Source: Perkinsus olseni (lineage: Eukaryota; Perkinsozoa; Perkinsida; Perkinsidae). From it: a stretch of DNA of 57,523 nucleotides. The notes beneath the pieces were generated by a model. The model made no database searches. It saw only the letters and a list, made by a program, of their open reading frames with translations, and was not told the origin of the DNA. A program made the position numbers and the translations under genes. The first letter of the stretch is position 1; each line of letters opens with the position of its first letter. The stretch spans positions 1-57,523 of the forward strand of contig JABANP010000331.1 in the NCBI GenBank assembly GCA_013115135.1. Direction: 5' to 3'. This document shows, piece by piece, positions 21,480 through 34,391 of this stretch.

Positions 21480-22260
21480 CGAGCGCCAACGGCTCTAATT
21501 TAGAGCGCCAGCCGGACTAAGAAGGATTGGCAAAGCCTATAAATCTCGTTCACTCAGTACTGCTCCTATGGAATGTCGAAAAGTCGCTGATATCGTAATG
21601 GCCGATATTGATTAATCCTAAACCTGCAACTTAAGTACCCTGGTTTCGGGAGATTTCTGCATTTTCGCCCCTATTTTTCCGTAAATTTTCTAACACATTC
21701 ACAAGGTTGACCTTCTGTAACGCGTACAACGGCTATACGCATGCCCACGTTAACATCGGTAACAAGGTGCCGCATGGGAATTCTGTCTACGTGTAGACAA
21801 ATGGGGAGGATCAGGAGCCTTCCAAAAGGGCTTTACCGACTCCTACAACGGACCCGTACGCTTAGTTGACTATTGACGCGGCCACCGCCCGGCCCTGTTG
21901 CAGACCCCCTTAGGAAAACCCTTAACACAAAAGCACAGGGTAGGGCTTACCGAGAGGCAGAAATGTGCGTGCGTACACCGCAACAAAATAGCTATGATGA
22001 GCGAGGCCCACTGAGTACACCGCAACACTAGTGAGTCAACGGGACGACCTATAGAAACATTATGTTTCAAGCATAGCAATCGGGAGTTACACTGCACAAC
22101 ACTCAAGGTGAAGATAGCACAGCAACGAAGGCAACAGCATCATCAATAACAATAGTGTCGGTCATTGGTCAGCACTGGGAGTCATGGATCAAGAATCAGA
22201 CGGCTAATCGGCGCTCAAATATTAAGTATGATATAACATCATTGATGGAATGCCTGGCCG

Positions 22261-22281
22261 GACAGACTCTGTCTGACAGAG
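22261..22281 (-). repeat. Palindromic triplet, A = ctctgtc
   Basis: Perfect on the minus strand, just past the 3' end of the minus-strand S10 gene. Confidence 0.9.
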
Positions 22282-22330
22282 TCCACTGAAGACTACGATC
22301 CTGACTCTGAGCAGATGCTCTTCGCCCACC

Positions 22331-25141
22331 TTATGGCCAAAAAGCTTCACTCAATACGGCCTCGATAGCCTGATGCATTTCCAAAGGCTTGTTAAGAACC
22401 GCCGTGTGGCTCCCATCAGTCACCTATCTCAACGCACGTAATTTGCTATCAGTAGGCTACGATTGTTATCGCAAAAAGCGACTCAGTTGCCCCCCTTTCT
22501 CACGTTAATGAAGGCTAAGGATCCACCTGTGGCGTATTTCACCGATCTAATCGTTCCTAAACACCCTCCTTTCTTAAACTGAAGAAGATGTGCATTTTGG
22601 ATCGCTCTAACCAGCTGCGGTCGATGTCATCTCTTCTACCTCGAGAGGCTTGTCCTTCGCAACAGCTAGTTGGGCACCGTAATCAACCGTTCCTCTCAAA
22701 CTGCCCAACCAGTAGAGAGCACCGATCGAGTTGGTTACGAAAGCTTGGTCGCCATTGAAGACTATAACCTAAGGGTAGTCAATACTGGGTAGTGGGGAAG
22801 TAGGCAGGGTGAACCACTGTCCAGATTTGGACATTGTCCATCTGCAACTTTGCCGCAATTTGCGGCAAGAAAAATAATAGGCGAAAAATAGGAAAAATAC
22901 GAAAAATGCCAAAAAAAGCCTAAAATTTGAGCCTCGAGCGTACACAAGTGGGCCGAGTGCCTACAGGTCATCACCTTCGCCCGTAAGCGTGATTGACAGT
23001 TGTATCAACGACGGTAATACCGCTGCACACTTGTTTCCCTCACGGCAAGCCTTGCGATGCGAACCGATGCAAATTGCCATCGATCAGGTGGGCGCGCGCC
23101 AAGTTCATGCGCTGCTTGACGAGTGCGATGCGTTGCATATGGTTCGGAAGTTGTTTATGCGGGACACGGGTGCTCGTGATGCCCCGCGATAAGCGTAGCG
23201 TTGCCTGCTCCTTCCATGATCACCTGCATCGCACTAGTAGCACTCGGATCGTCTCGGTCGCCTCGGCAGAGGCGACAGGAAAAATTTTCGTATTTTACGG
23301 CTATTTTGCGCATTTTGCGAGTATTTTGCGCAAATTTCTTGCGGAAAAATATTTTTTTATTTTGCAGGACATTGGTGCACCCTGGAAGTAGGCGAGTCAA
23401 GGACACGGCAACATCAGAGAAGTGATTCCTTTCGAATTTGTCACTTGTAAAGCATCGTCAAGAAGGGTAGACACAACTTTTGTGGTGTCGAAAGCCTGAA
23501 ACTTGTGGAAGTCCCCAAATACCTGACACCATCAGGGCCTCAGCGAAGGTCTGCAAGCCAGTCATGTACGAACTCACCTGGCTATTGCTGCTGAGCCATT
23601 TTTTACTCACTCCCATAGCCGCTTGCACGGCCTTATCGTTCATATGTATCTCGGCCTGACATAGGTGAAACACCATTGTACTTTATCGGCAATGGGCAAA
23701 GGCCACTCTGAATTCGGGGCTCACGTTGCCGGTTATAAGCTTATAATTCTTCCACTCCAGTCCAGGGCGGACACGTACATCATATCTGAATCGGACGCTA
23801 TGGATGTGATACAGCGAACTAGTCCCTGCATTGCAGCCTGCGAGTACACTCAGCAGAGATAGTTTCTCACCGGCTGATGCCAGCGGCATCGAGGGGGTCC
23901 AGCAGAGAATCACCACAGAAGTTTGCCGCGTCTTCACATGCACCTTGCGGTCATGGATGACAACTAAGAGTTCCGTATGATCAGGTGCCTCATGGCTACT
24001 TGGGTCGGGATCGGGGCGGCTCGCTGTCGGCTGGCATGCTTTCACCTTCTCAGCGCATGTATAACCATCCGTAACCATCTTGGCGATACTGAAGCAGAGC
24101 GCGTATGAGGCAGGCAGACTATGAGGTAGAGTTCCGCTGCTCACGTCTTCTGCGGCAGAAGTTTTCTATTTCTAGCCATCTCCACACCACCTCTGTACCT
24201 GAGGTCACCGGTACAAAGGCAACATCATTCGTGCCGAAATGTGACTCTCGTACATATCGACAAGTCCCAGGTTCCCATCCAAGACTATGAGACTTCTCAA
24301 TTTTATTCCGGATTGTGCCTTGAGCGATATAATTTTGTGAGCGAGTAGGGTTGCCGTTGAACCTATGAAGTCTACAGTCCAGAATCAGCACTCAGTCAGA
24401 GCAAGTCACGCTTGCTCTCAAGGAAGCCACCAAAACAGCATCGTACCGTCGAATGATGCCCCAACCAAGTGGAGGTTCTCTCTCAGACTCGGCGCCGTCG
24501 AGATGACCTCCAGAAGAGTTCTATATCTGGATAATCTAGGAATCAACAATCGTCATTCTCATCAGAGCCGTACAAGTTGTCGACGTATTCTCTCATGCTT
24601 GTCTCAGTCGAGCCTATACTGAACCCGGTCTCTCCGGGGGCGTCTATGAAAATGCCATTCGCCTTTCGGGTCCATGCGAACCTGAGAAGGAAGAAACATG
24701 ATTCCACTGGTATCGTACCTGCAGCACTTGTTGAGACTCAGAGTGAGGTCATCCGCTTCAACGATGCAGGGCCCGATGAGGGTCAGAGTTGCTCCAAGGG
24801 CGCTGACTCCAGGGCCTCCGGGCAAGTAGACGAAAGCCGGCGTGTTCGGGGAGCTCTCCTCTGCGTTTATGAGAGCATGGAAATATCTGACGGACACGCA
24901 GGCTCCTCTCAAGCAATCTCCCAACAAATATGCACTTCTTGTTTTCCGAGATGGTGGTATAACCGAATGCTTGTGTGCCCTTGGAGGGTTCACATAGAAC
25001 CCCACCGAGATTCCTGACCTTCTTCCCACCTGATTGGTTACCCAAAATAGCTTGCCTGCACTCAGGCTACTTACCACCTTCATATCCGAGAGCGGCATCC
25101 GCTGACACTAGTAATTGAACGAGAAGGACCGCTGATCTCAT
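22331..25141 (-). CDS. S10 serine carboxypeptidase-like protein, catalytic Asp replaced
   Basis: Paralog of the plus-strand S10 gene with matching exon order and small introns. It starts at the ATG complementary to 25139-25141 with its own signal peptide (MRSAVLLVQLLVSADA). Spliced landmarks: GYTTISENKKYFHALINAEE, VYLPGGPGVSA, LHLVGASFDGSTATLLAHKI (nucleophile Ser kept), LIVLDGNLGLVDMY, YALCFSIAKMVTDGYTC, MNDKAVQAAMGVSKKW, VIFNGDQAFVTN, and DGSHTAVLNKPLEM with the His. The catalytic Asp of GDxD is Ala (gct; the paralog has gat). The protein is therefore probably inactive as a peptidase, or acts as a binding protein. Two introns or spacers (22.82-22.95 and 23.27-23.40 kb) are enlarged by AT-rich gaaaatttt-type blocks. 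Later exon joins are approximate. Confidence 0.8.
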
Positions 25142-25427
25142 GACCGCTGTTGATCAGTCTTTCGCATCCGGAAGCTCCGTTGTGACGAACTGCAGGTACG
25201 ACGGGGACAGCACACGCGTGCGTAAGCATGTGCTCCAGATTACGCTACGGATCAGGTCATAAGTCTCAATATGCCAGGACACAAAATAGGTGGTGAATAG
25301 GTCCGGAGCCGATCCCGGCAGTGATTGGGACAGTTGCTCCTGTTGACTTGCTCCTATCGCTCGGAGCGCGACAACTATACTCTATGCAGCACCCGTGCAC
25401 GAAGCGTTTCGTCTTCTAGCGTGTAGT

Positions 25428-25565
25428 TAGGCTGTAGCTAGGCACTGTGTCTATTTAGGCTAAGTCACTCTGTGTGCATCAGTGTGAGCCTAGCTTCCCT
25501 ACTTACTATGCGGTGTGAGAACCTGAGAATGGCTATCCTCACACAATTCATTGTGGTCGCGCTGT
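25428..25565. repeat. ~140-bp dispersed direct repeat, copy 1
   Basis: Matches 27893-28035 in the same orientation (shared ggctaagtcactctgtgtgc). This copy lacks the 14-nt palindromic insertion present at 27996 in the other copy. Confidence 0.85.
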
Positions 25566-27145
25566 CTCGCAGGGTGTCTGAAAAGTACTCCCGAAATCGC
25601 GGAAAGTTTCCGAAGAATCGTTCAACTATGTGAGGGACATAGCTAATGGCGAGACAGCAGGGTGTCTCCAGCAAAGTTTCCCGGGAAAATTTCCTATTTT
25701 TTTCCGGGCGCTAGATTTCTTCGGGAAAGTTTCCTGAAGGGACTTTTCGAAAGTGAGGAAATTGCGACCCAGGAGACCTGCCTCTCCACCATGCACAGCT
25801 CCTTGAAGCGTGAGATAGGTTCCTTTGACTCTGCATGCCACGTCAAGACATGTAAAGTAGGAGGAACGTAGCTATCCGTTTGGTCTGGTCTACACACTGG
25901 AGCTGGTGGATTCTCCACAATCTATAACCACGATCTGACGACATATGATATCTCACCTATCGCAAATTTAGAAATTTGTGTCCCCGTGAAGCGCAAACCA
26001 GAATGTTCACTAATTCGCAACCCTCGCAGAAGCATTGCGGAGTGTCTTCTTCAAAAGGCTGAAAAGTTCCTTTTCGCAAGACCTCTGAATGCCCAGGGTC
26101 GTAGGCTTCGTTCCTACTGCTCCGAACGTAGCCTTCGGTCCTGGAGTCCTATCGGTGTTCGCGAGAGGCTCTCACCGAGAGCCGAGAATGCCTTGGATCT
26201 GGTTGGGGGTCTCCGAAACGGCATAGATACCGTTTCTCGCAAATTTCAGAAACTTTCGGAAATTTCCGGAGAAAATCCGGGAAAGATTCTCCGGAAACAT
26301 TCCGCGATTTCGGAGCGTGCATTTAGGTTAAACTCACTGAGTTTATAGCCCAACGCCGGTTCCGGCTTAGTTAGACTCTTGCCGATGTGCTCAGTTGGAG
26401 ACTCAGTTGGAGAGGATACGCCGTGTAGTTGTGCCTAATTCACTGTAATCTGCAGTGTTTGCCACAAAACCGGACGCATTTGCCATCGAGCAAGTTGTTC
26501 GGGTATTAGTTCGTTTGGCAGTATGTGAAACCCGAAGCCCGTCAACTGCGAAACTGAGGAATAGACTATGATCTGCACTCCTTCGATCGTGTCTACTCAA
26601 ATCGAGGTCCCTCATTCAAAGCTTTCTGCACGGAGATCGGGAGGGCAGCCACGAAGAGCGTGTGATGCAAACGCGAACCGCATTCGGCCCGGATGGTCAG
26701 CTCGAGAGAACGATAGATCTGGCATCGATTGGCGTCCGTGATATCGATGAACTCCGAAGACTACCCTGCGAAATCTTCCCTGGACAAGTGCGCGACTGCG
26801 TTCAATGCTCATGATACACCGTCTTGGTTACGTTTGAGAGGAGGTGACACTCCGAGAGGTCTGAGCCTGCGAAGTGAGATTATCCCATCGGCTATTGGCC
26901 TGCCATTTCCCTTTCACGTCCCCGATGGCTTGCCATACTGCCTCCGCTGAGCATTGAGTTGAGCGGAACAGTCATCTGCTGACTGCGATATCGCCGTGCT
27001 GAACCTTTACGGTCTTGAGCTTACCCCGCCCTGCTCCCAAGCGTCGCAGTGAGCTTCTACAATGACAGACTCTATCCACTGCCCGCATGAAAGCTTCCCA
27101 GCATTGACCCTAGCGGGTCAGGATCCCCCCGGTCTTCACTCAGAG

Positions 27146-27166
27146 TGACACGCCGTGTCAGACACG
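27146..27166 (+). repeat. Palindromic triplet, A = tgacacg
   Basis: Perfect structure in spacer DNA, 255 nt past the 3' end of the cysteine-rich peptide gene. Confidence 0.9.
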
Positions 27167-27420
27167 GCAAACACAACCCTGAGTTGATCTCGTCCACTCG
27201 CCAGGCGGAGGGAAAACCGAATGGAACTCCACTGATGAGTCGGAAAGTACTGAGAGTTGAGGATGTTCCATCAGCTGGTCGAATGCTACGGAATACTCGA
27301 CGACCCTCTGTAGGCGATCGACGGGCCGTACTAGGGTCACGCTCGCATGCCTCGCCCCGTGCCCTGAGGAAGGCCTTTCCTGGTTTTATGGAATCCATTA
27401 CACACACCATTCTTGCTTAC

Positions 27421-27600
27421 CTATTCGCAGACACACGAGTATCCGTAGATGCCAGCGTTTACACAGTGGCAATAATGTGGTGGCTCACACTTGGTACAGT
27501 CTCCGTATGACAATTTTCTCACCGGTCTATCCACTATCTCACCCTGCAGTATCGCAGCAATGGCAGGAATGATGCAGACTAGGAAGAATAGGTATTTCAT
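27421..27600 (-). CDS. Small secreted cysteine-rich peptide
   Basis: A single-exon frame of 59 residues starts at the ATG complementary to 27598-27600 and ends at TAG (27421-27423). The N-terminus MKYLFFLVCIIPAIAA is a clear signal peptide. After a short linker the C-terminal 25 residues hold six cysteines in the pattern CTKC-x5-CHC-x8-CVC plus a final Glu. The same CxxC...CxC plan is seen at 9.7, 29.6 and 54.5 kb in this window. I do not recognise the family. The pattern suggests a disulfide-stabilised extracellular peptide; effector, antimicrobial or wall roles are open. Confidence 0.7.
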   Translation of the reverse strand: MKYLFFLVCIIPAIAAILQGEIVDRPVRKLSYGDCTKCEPPHYCHCVNAGIYGYSCVCE

Positions 27601-27995
27601 GTGACTGTTTGCTAAAGCTGAGGAGTAGCACTTGGCCCAATCATCGCTCAGCGACATGCTATCCACAATGGTGTGGACTGAAGGTGAGTCTTAGGCATCA
27701 AAACCATAAGAACCTCCTCAAGAGACGAATATCTTCTCATGGGGCTCGGAGTCAGAATCTCTGATGAGAACCTCCCTCGACTCAAGCTCGGATGCCTCCT
27801 CAACGTAACCCCACGCCCCGAATACGCGTGTACCTAGCCCAGCTCGCTATGTGCGCGTACCGGCGGTACGCGCCGTAGGGTGTTATGGGCTGTAGTTAGG
27901 CCTTGTGTCCCTTTAGGCTAAGTCACTCTGTGTGCACCAGTGTGAGCCTAGCTTCCTTACTATTCGGTGTGAGAGCCTGAGAATGGCTATCTTTA

Positions 27996-28016
27996 CCCCA
28001 TTCAATGGGGCCCATT
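27996..28016 (+). repeat. Palindromic triplet, A = ccccatt
   Basis: Perfect. Exactly 14 nt longer than the paralogous dispersed repeat near 25533. Confidence 0.95.
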
Positions 28017-28108
28017 GATTGTAGTTGCGCTGTGTGGCCATTAGCTCTGCTCTCTACACAGTTGCACGCATACGTTGAGGGGCTTTCTGCGCCCTGAAGA
28101 AGCCTTTG

Positions 28109-28129
28109 GTTGGGGTCCCCAACTTGGGG
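28109..28129 (+). repeat. Palindromic triplet, A = gttgggg
   Basis: Perfect structure in the right duplicated block. Confidence 0.9.
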
Positions 28130-28182
28130 AGAGTCAATAGAGGCACGCAACAACGGTCCCTCGACGTACTCGTCGGCATATT

Positions 28183-28203
28183 CACGAGGTCCTCGTGACG
28201 AGG
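28183..28203 (+). repeat. Palindromic triplet, A = cacgagg
   Basis: Perfect. Lies at the site homologous to 8400 but derived from a word five bases further along. Confidence 0.95.
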
Positions 28204-29525
28204 ATTGCGCTTGATCCGGGGAGGAGCCGCCACAGACTCTGTAGGACAGAGTGGTAGAGGCCGTGGTATCACCAATGGCACGAAGGTGATCATCATGTGT
28301 ACTGTACACTGCACACTGTATAGCAATGTGAGACTGGCGCTCTAAGCTCAGCGACATTCTTAATGCACGCGTGTACATCGTTAGCTATGCTTGCATATGG
28401 AGCTCGTTCAGGGGATACCATCTGTGTTACGCTCCGCCTAATAGGCGGATAGGCGGCGCCTATCTTTATGCGTGCAGATTAGTCTGAGAATTAGCTATCC
28501 TCCATAAGATTCATCTCGCAAGCTCCCTTCCCTCCCTTTGTGTTCAACGTAGGAGTATGAAAAGTACAAATATCTGTGCTCACTGTTGCACGCATGCGAT
28601 CGCGAAGGTATTTTAAAACAGTCACAGGTTCATGACCGTCGAATCGGCTGATGATTGTGAGCTTTTCCGTACTGGTTGGTGACTTTATTGAGCTCTACTG
28701 AATTGGTCTTTCATGAAACTGATTTGCCTTGAGCTTCCACTGGTTTTGGTCTTGGCTTTATCAAATGGCTTTGAGTTTTTACTAACTTGGTCTGGGCTTC
28801 ATTAAATTGCCCTGGGGTTCTACTGAGTAGGTTTGGAAATGATGTAGTCGCTGAATGGTGACCAATGATCGCTATTGTGGTGACACCTCGATAGGACAGT
28901 CACGAGAAACATCCCCGTAGAGGAAATTAATTGGCTGCCTATTTTGGTCCCTCCACGAAACAGCGGTGTGAGTGGGTCTGCGATATCCCGCGAGACCCTC
29001 CTATCGTCAGGTGAGAGCCTGTGACCCGTGCCCTTCTCGAGGCATCATCATGGCCCCATTAGAGCATACCACCATTAGAGCAGGAAGACGTGATAATTGA
29101 GTCATGTATTGCTCGTTATCAAGGACAGTTTCAATCTGATGAAGGCCCCAGTCTTCACGTCCCTCGGAAGTTTAATACGAGCGCGACAGAAGTTTCCGAG
29201 AACCGCTGTTTTTCGGCTTCTGTGCGTCTGTCGTGTTTAAACAAAGCCTCGCCACACCATCACCTGTGAGATGACTAATGAAGACGGAACGCAAAGATGA
29301 AATGGAGACCGAGCTCATATACTGTTGTAGATACTCGTCCGTAAACGAGTGAGCAGAAAAAACGGATGACAATTTGCTGCTCGAATAGCGTCCTTATAAA
29401 AAATATGTGACTCTGTTATATTGGTTGAGAGGCCATAGTGTGGTTACACTCCACTAGGGGACTGCACCCCTGCCATCTGAGATAAATCGTATCCGACAGG
29501 GTGGGCAAGAGAAACCCTTGCTTAC

Positions 29526-29701
29526 CTATGGACAGTTGCATCTGAGACCTTCACAATGACCGTCTGTGATGCAACCGTGGCACAACGAAGGTCCTAGGTT
29601 TGAGCCTCCATCGGGTGCTCAGCACCCGGTGCTGCGTCAACGATGGGGGTAGTAGCGGTGAAGGTGAGGATAGCGCAGGCCAGGCAGAGGAGGTAATTCA
29701 T
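29526..29701 (-). pseudogene. Secreted cysteine-rich peptide gene broken by a 14-nt insertion
   Basis: The ATG complementary to 29699-29701 begins MNYLLCLACAILTFTATTP, a signal peptide, followed by VDAAP. A perfect palindromic triplet (29613-29633) then adds 14 nt relative to the left block. The frame runs into TAG soon after. Beyond the insertion the original frame still encodes a CHGC...HCEGLRCNC signature and ends with TAG at 29526. A minor allele or a recent break is possible, since little else is damaged. Confidence 0.75.
29613..29633 (+). repeat. Palindromic triplet, A = gggtgct
   Basis: Perfect. Exactly 14 nt longer than the left block near 9788; breaks the cysteine-rich peptide frame. 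Confidence 0.95.
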
Positions 29702-30031
29702 AGTAAAAAGGGAGGTTGAGACGGAGGCTGATACCTCAATGGAGTGAGGTCAGTTGAGAACGGAGATACCAAAATTTGGTCACCAAACTCACGCAAAAGG
29801 AACGACATCCGTAACGGAACGTTAAGAGCATCGTCGAGCAGATGGCTAGTAGTACCCGGGAGATACTGTGACGCCCGTAGTATTCACGTGCTACGTGGCA
29901 CGTAGATTTTGTTGAGGACGACAGGCAAAGGAGCAACGCCGGCCCGTCTGCCATTGCACCGGAGTGCTGGGCGTGCGAACACGCAAGCACCCAAACACTG
30001 GACTCGTCCAGCCTGGGAACCCTTGATGCCA

Positions 30032-30052
30032 GGCCTACGGTAGGCCGCCTAC
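30032..30052 (+). repeat. Palindromic triplet, A = ggcctac
   Basis: Perfect structure in spacer DNA. Confidence 0.9.
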
Positions 30053-30374
30053 CATGGCTCACCCGCAGACTCGGTTTAGGTTGAGGGTGGGAGGGTTGAA
30101 TTCCACCCGGGAAGGCAGCGGGCAGGTCACGCGGAATGTCGCAGACCCGCTCACGCCGACGTAGCATAGAAAAACTGAGAAGAGAGGCAGTTGGGAGGTG
30201 GTCCACGCGTCTCCGCAGGACCACTCCTCGCGACTGCCGTGCACAAATTACCACTCCAGAAATCGGTGATCGTAACGCAGCTAGAACTAGTATCATCATC
30301 GGAAACGACTAGCTTGAGTAGTGCAGGATTGTGTGACTACGTCCCCTGCCGCGACGGTTTCACCCTCAGTAAAG

Positions 30375-30395
30375 CCTGCGGGCCGCAGGCTGCGG
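30375..30395 (+). repeat. Palindromic triplet, A = cctgcgg
   Basis: Perfect structure, last of the dense cluster. Confidence 0.9.
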
Positions 30396-31595
30396 CCTTC
30401 CTTGCACAAGTTTGACAAGTGGACTGGCGAGTTTGACACAAGACAAATATGTTAACACCAAGAATGTCAATGTGAATTCCAAATTTGCCGAACGTAAAAA
30501 TATCCCATGCAAGAAGGACAGTATGAGTCATACTCGCATAATATCCTTGTCATACTGTATGACAACCAAGTTTGACAACACACGGGCAAGATTGGCAGGC
30601 TCCCATCCAAGTTCGACATCGCGTCGACGAAAGCCTGGATTCCAATGAAAGAGCTAACTCGTCTTGAGAAGCCACACCTATTTACTCACTAACACAAAAA
30701 AGAGAAAAAAGGTCTTCACCGTGAATCTCGGGCTCACGGACATCTCTTAAAGAAACGCTTTTTGGTGGACTAGAGTGGACAAAGGCGGAAAGCACTTTAC
30801 CGGCACATAAGCAGTACACCCCAGCAAGATGAAATAGACTATGCTCGTTCTTGGCTTTTTCCTCTCGAGCTTCGATAGTTGGCTGTGAAACTTGACGGTC
30901 ACGGTTGACGGAGATGTCCGCGCCTTCTCGCAGAAAGAGACCGCAAACGGAGGGTTCTATCAAACTTCACAAGGGAAATTCAATCTTCAAAATTGTCACC
31001 ATCCAGAGTGAACACGTTCATGTGTCGCTTACATCCTTGCACGTAGACCGGGTGCGGAATGTTCAAGCCGAAATATTTCTCTGTGCCTGACGAGTAGCCG
31101 GGGAGGCCCATGCACCGTCCAGGTATCAACTTTACTTCACACGATTGCTCCAAATTGTGTCATCGCTAGAGTAGGGCACACTCAACTTTTCGTATTCTCA
31201 TCTTTTTACTCTTTCCTCTTCTTACGTTCCCATACGGATCCTGTTTGCTCGTTATCGCACCCATTCGCCGGTGATTGCTGGAGTCTAGAGTCTTCGGTTT
31301 CGCCATTGTAGGGCTGATGACGCGCCGACGCGCTTTCCTGGATCCCGGTCGGACGTGACTCATCCCGAGGCGATTCAGCGGTGGAGTGGTACGGCCAGCT
31401 AACTCGAGTAATGCAAAATAGAAGACGCTACTATGTGTTAGGCACCCCTTCGAACTGGCCTTATATTGAGCAGCGCCAGCAGGGCTTTCCTCCTAGATAG
31501 CCTTTGCTAGCAGGATCCTTCAAGGGGTCCTCTGGAGCAGCCCGCCCCTCAATTAACCAAATCCAATACCATAAATTGCACAACACAGGAAATTC

Positions 31596-33405
<1,810 letters not shown>

Positions 33406-34391
33406 GAAGGACGGCACTGATGGCGCCCACGACCCATAGGCTCCCTGGGAAGTGACCAGTAGCAGTCTATCTAGGTACGACGGTATTACTGAATGCTCAG
33501 CATAGGATGCTACCACTGCTGGTGTAAAGGCCGAAGATCCTCGCAGCGACACTTGGCCGGCGGCCACAGGAGGGCTGACGAACCGAACGTCATCTGAACG
33601 TGGCAACGTCCCCTTCCAGGACAGGAGCCTTGAAGGGTCCCTTCTTACCACCCTCGTTCCTATAGGTAAGGAACAAGCAGACGCCGAGCAGCACCAGCCA
33701 CAGCAGGCCGCGGCCTCCCACGGCGGCTTCGCTGCTTCGACTGGCCGGTCCAAAGAGACCTCATAGTGAAGAAGTTGGAAGCAAAATATTCAGTTCGTGG
33801 CGCGCGCGGTATTTCGCGGCGAGTGACGCTAGCGGAGCAACTGTACACTAACGCACCGTCACCAACTTTGGCCGGTATTTACCAGTGGTCAGTTGGATCT
33901 AGCCTGTCCTTATCAATACTGGCGTGGTCGTTTCACACCGCGAATCGTTTTACCTATTCTTTTGGAGGAGCCAAATCAGTTTTCGATCGGACTCCGGAAG
34001 TGCCTCGACTGTCGGCGACTGGCGGGTAGGGATATTTACTGTCCCACCTGTCTACGACTGTGGGTGGGCTGCTGATTGGACATCTTGCCTGCTGCCTACG
34101 GCAACCCTATCAATTTCGCTGACACTACCGTTAACGTCTTGCGCAGGAGTGACTAAAGATTCGGGAAGCCGAGGGCCTGCTTCAAAACAGGTCATGCTGA
34201 TTCTAGGAAGAAGAAGTCGTTCTCAGTGGACGACTGGGGAGATTGATGATGGTCCTGGATGGGCGTCTCGTGCGTCGATAGTGACGTCTTCAAGAGCAGC
34301 AGAGGGGACCTCCTGTAGTGGGCGGTGGAGCAGGGGTGATGAGTTGCTGTTGTCCTGACTGAGCTTATTAGTTGTCTTTTTATTATTATCA
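33406..34391. other. Region between divergent FNR and coiled-coil genes
   Basis: Holds the 5' flanks of both genes. The minus-strand frame stays open above the proposed FNR start to about 33750, so an upstream FNR exon is possible. Nothing else is supported. Confidence 0.4.

Larger units (their letters stand above)
20651..22330. other. Gene-poor stretch with AT-rich blocks
   Basis: No gene is supported. Around 20655-20780 and 21640-21690 there are AT-rich blocks of gaaattttc-type words. Perfect triplets lie at 21114, 21459 and 22261, and a degenerate one at 20812. Confidence 0.45.
25142..27420. other. Spacer with dispersed repeat and gaaaatttcc-rich blocks
   Basis: No gene is supported. 25428-25565 is a ~140-bp direct repeat of 27893-28035. 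Blocks at 25570-25750 and 26230-26320 are dense in ggaaaatttcc-type words. A degenerate triplet lies at 26162 and a perfect one at 27146. Confidence 0.5.
27700..29915. repeat. Segmental duplication, right copy (paralog at 8.2-10.1 kb)
   Basis: Same orientation as the left copy. It contains the second copy of the ~140-bp dispersed repeat (27893-28035) and ends in the secreted-peptide pseudogene. Perfect triplets lie at 27996, 28109, 28183 and 29613, degenerate ones at 28231, 28434, 29767 and 29885. Confidence 0.8.
29920..31595. other. Spacer between duplicated block and FNR
   Basis: Open frames on the minus strand (29736-30299, 30682-30963) show no recognisable domain. Perfect triplets lie at 30032 and 30375, the last ones before the gene-dense half of the window. 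Confidence 0.4.

Noticed and set aside
25986..26348. Plus-strand 120-codon frame
   Set aside because: It overlaps the AT-rich word block and a degenerate triplet, with no motif or signal peptide.
27225..27260. Hammerhead-ribozyme-like ctgatgagtcggaaag
   Set aside because: Only the CTGATGA word is present. Stem II is too short, the CGAAAC core is not matched and no stem I/III partners were found.
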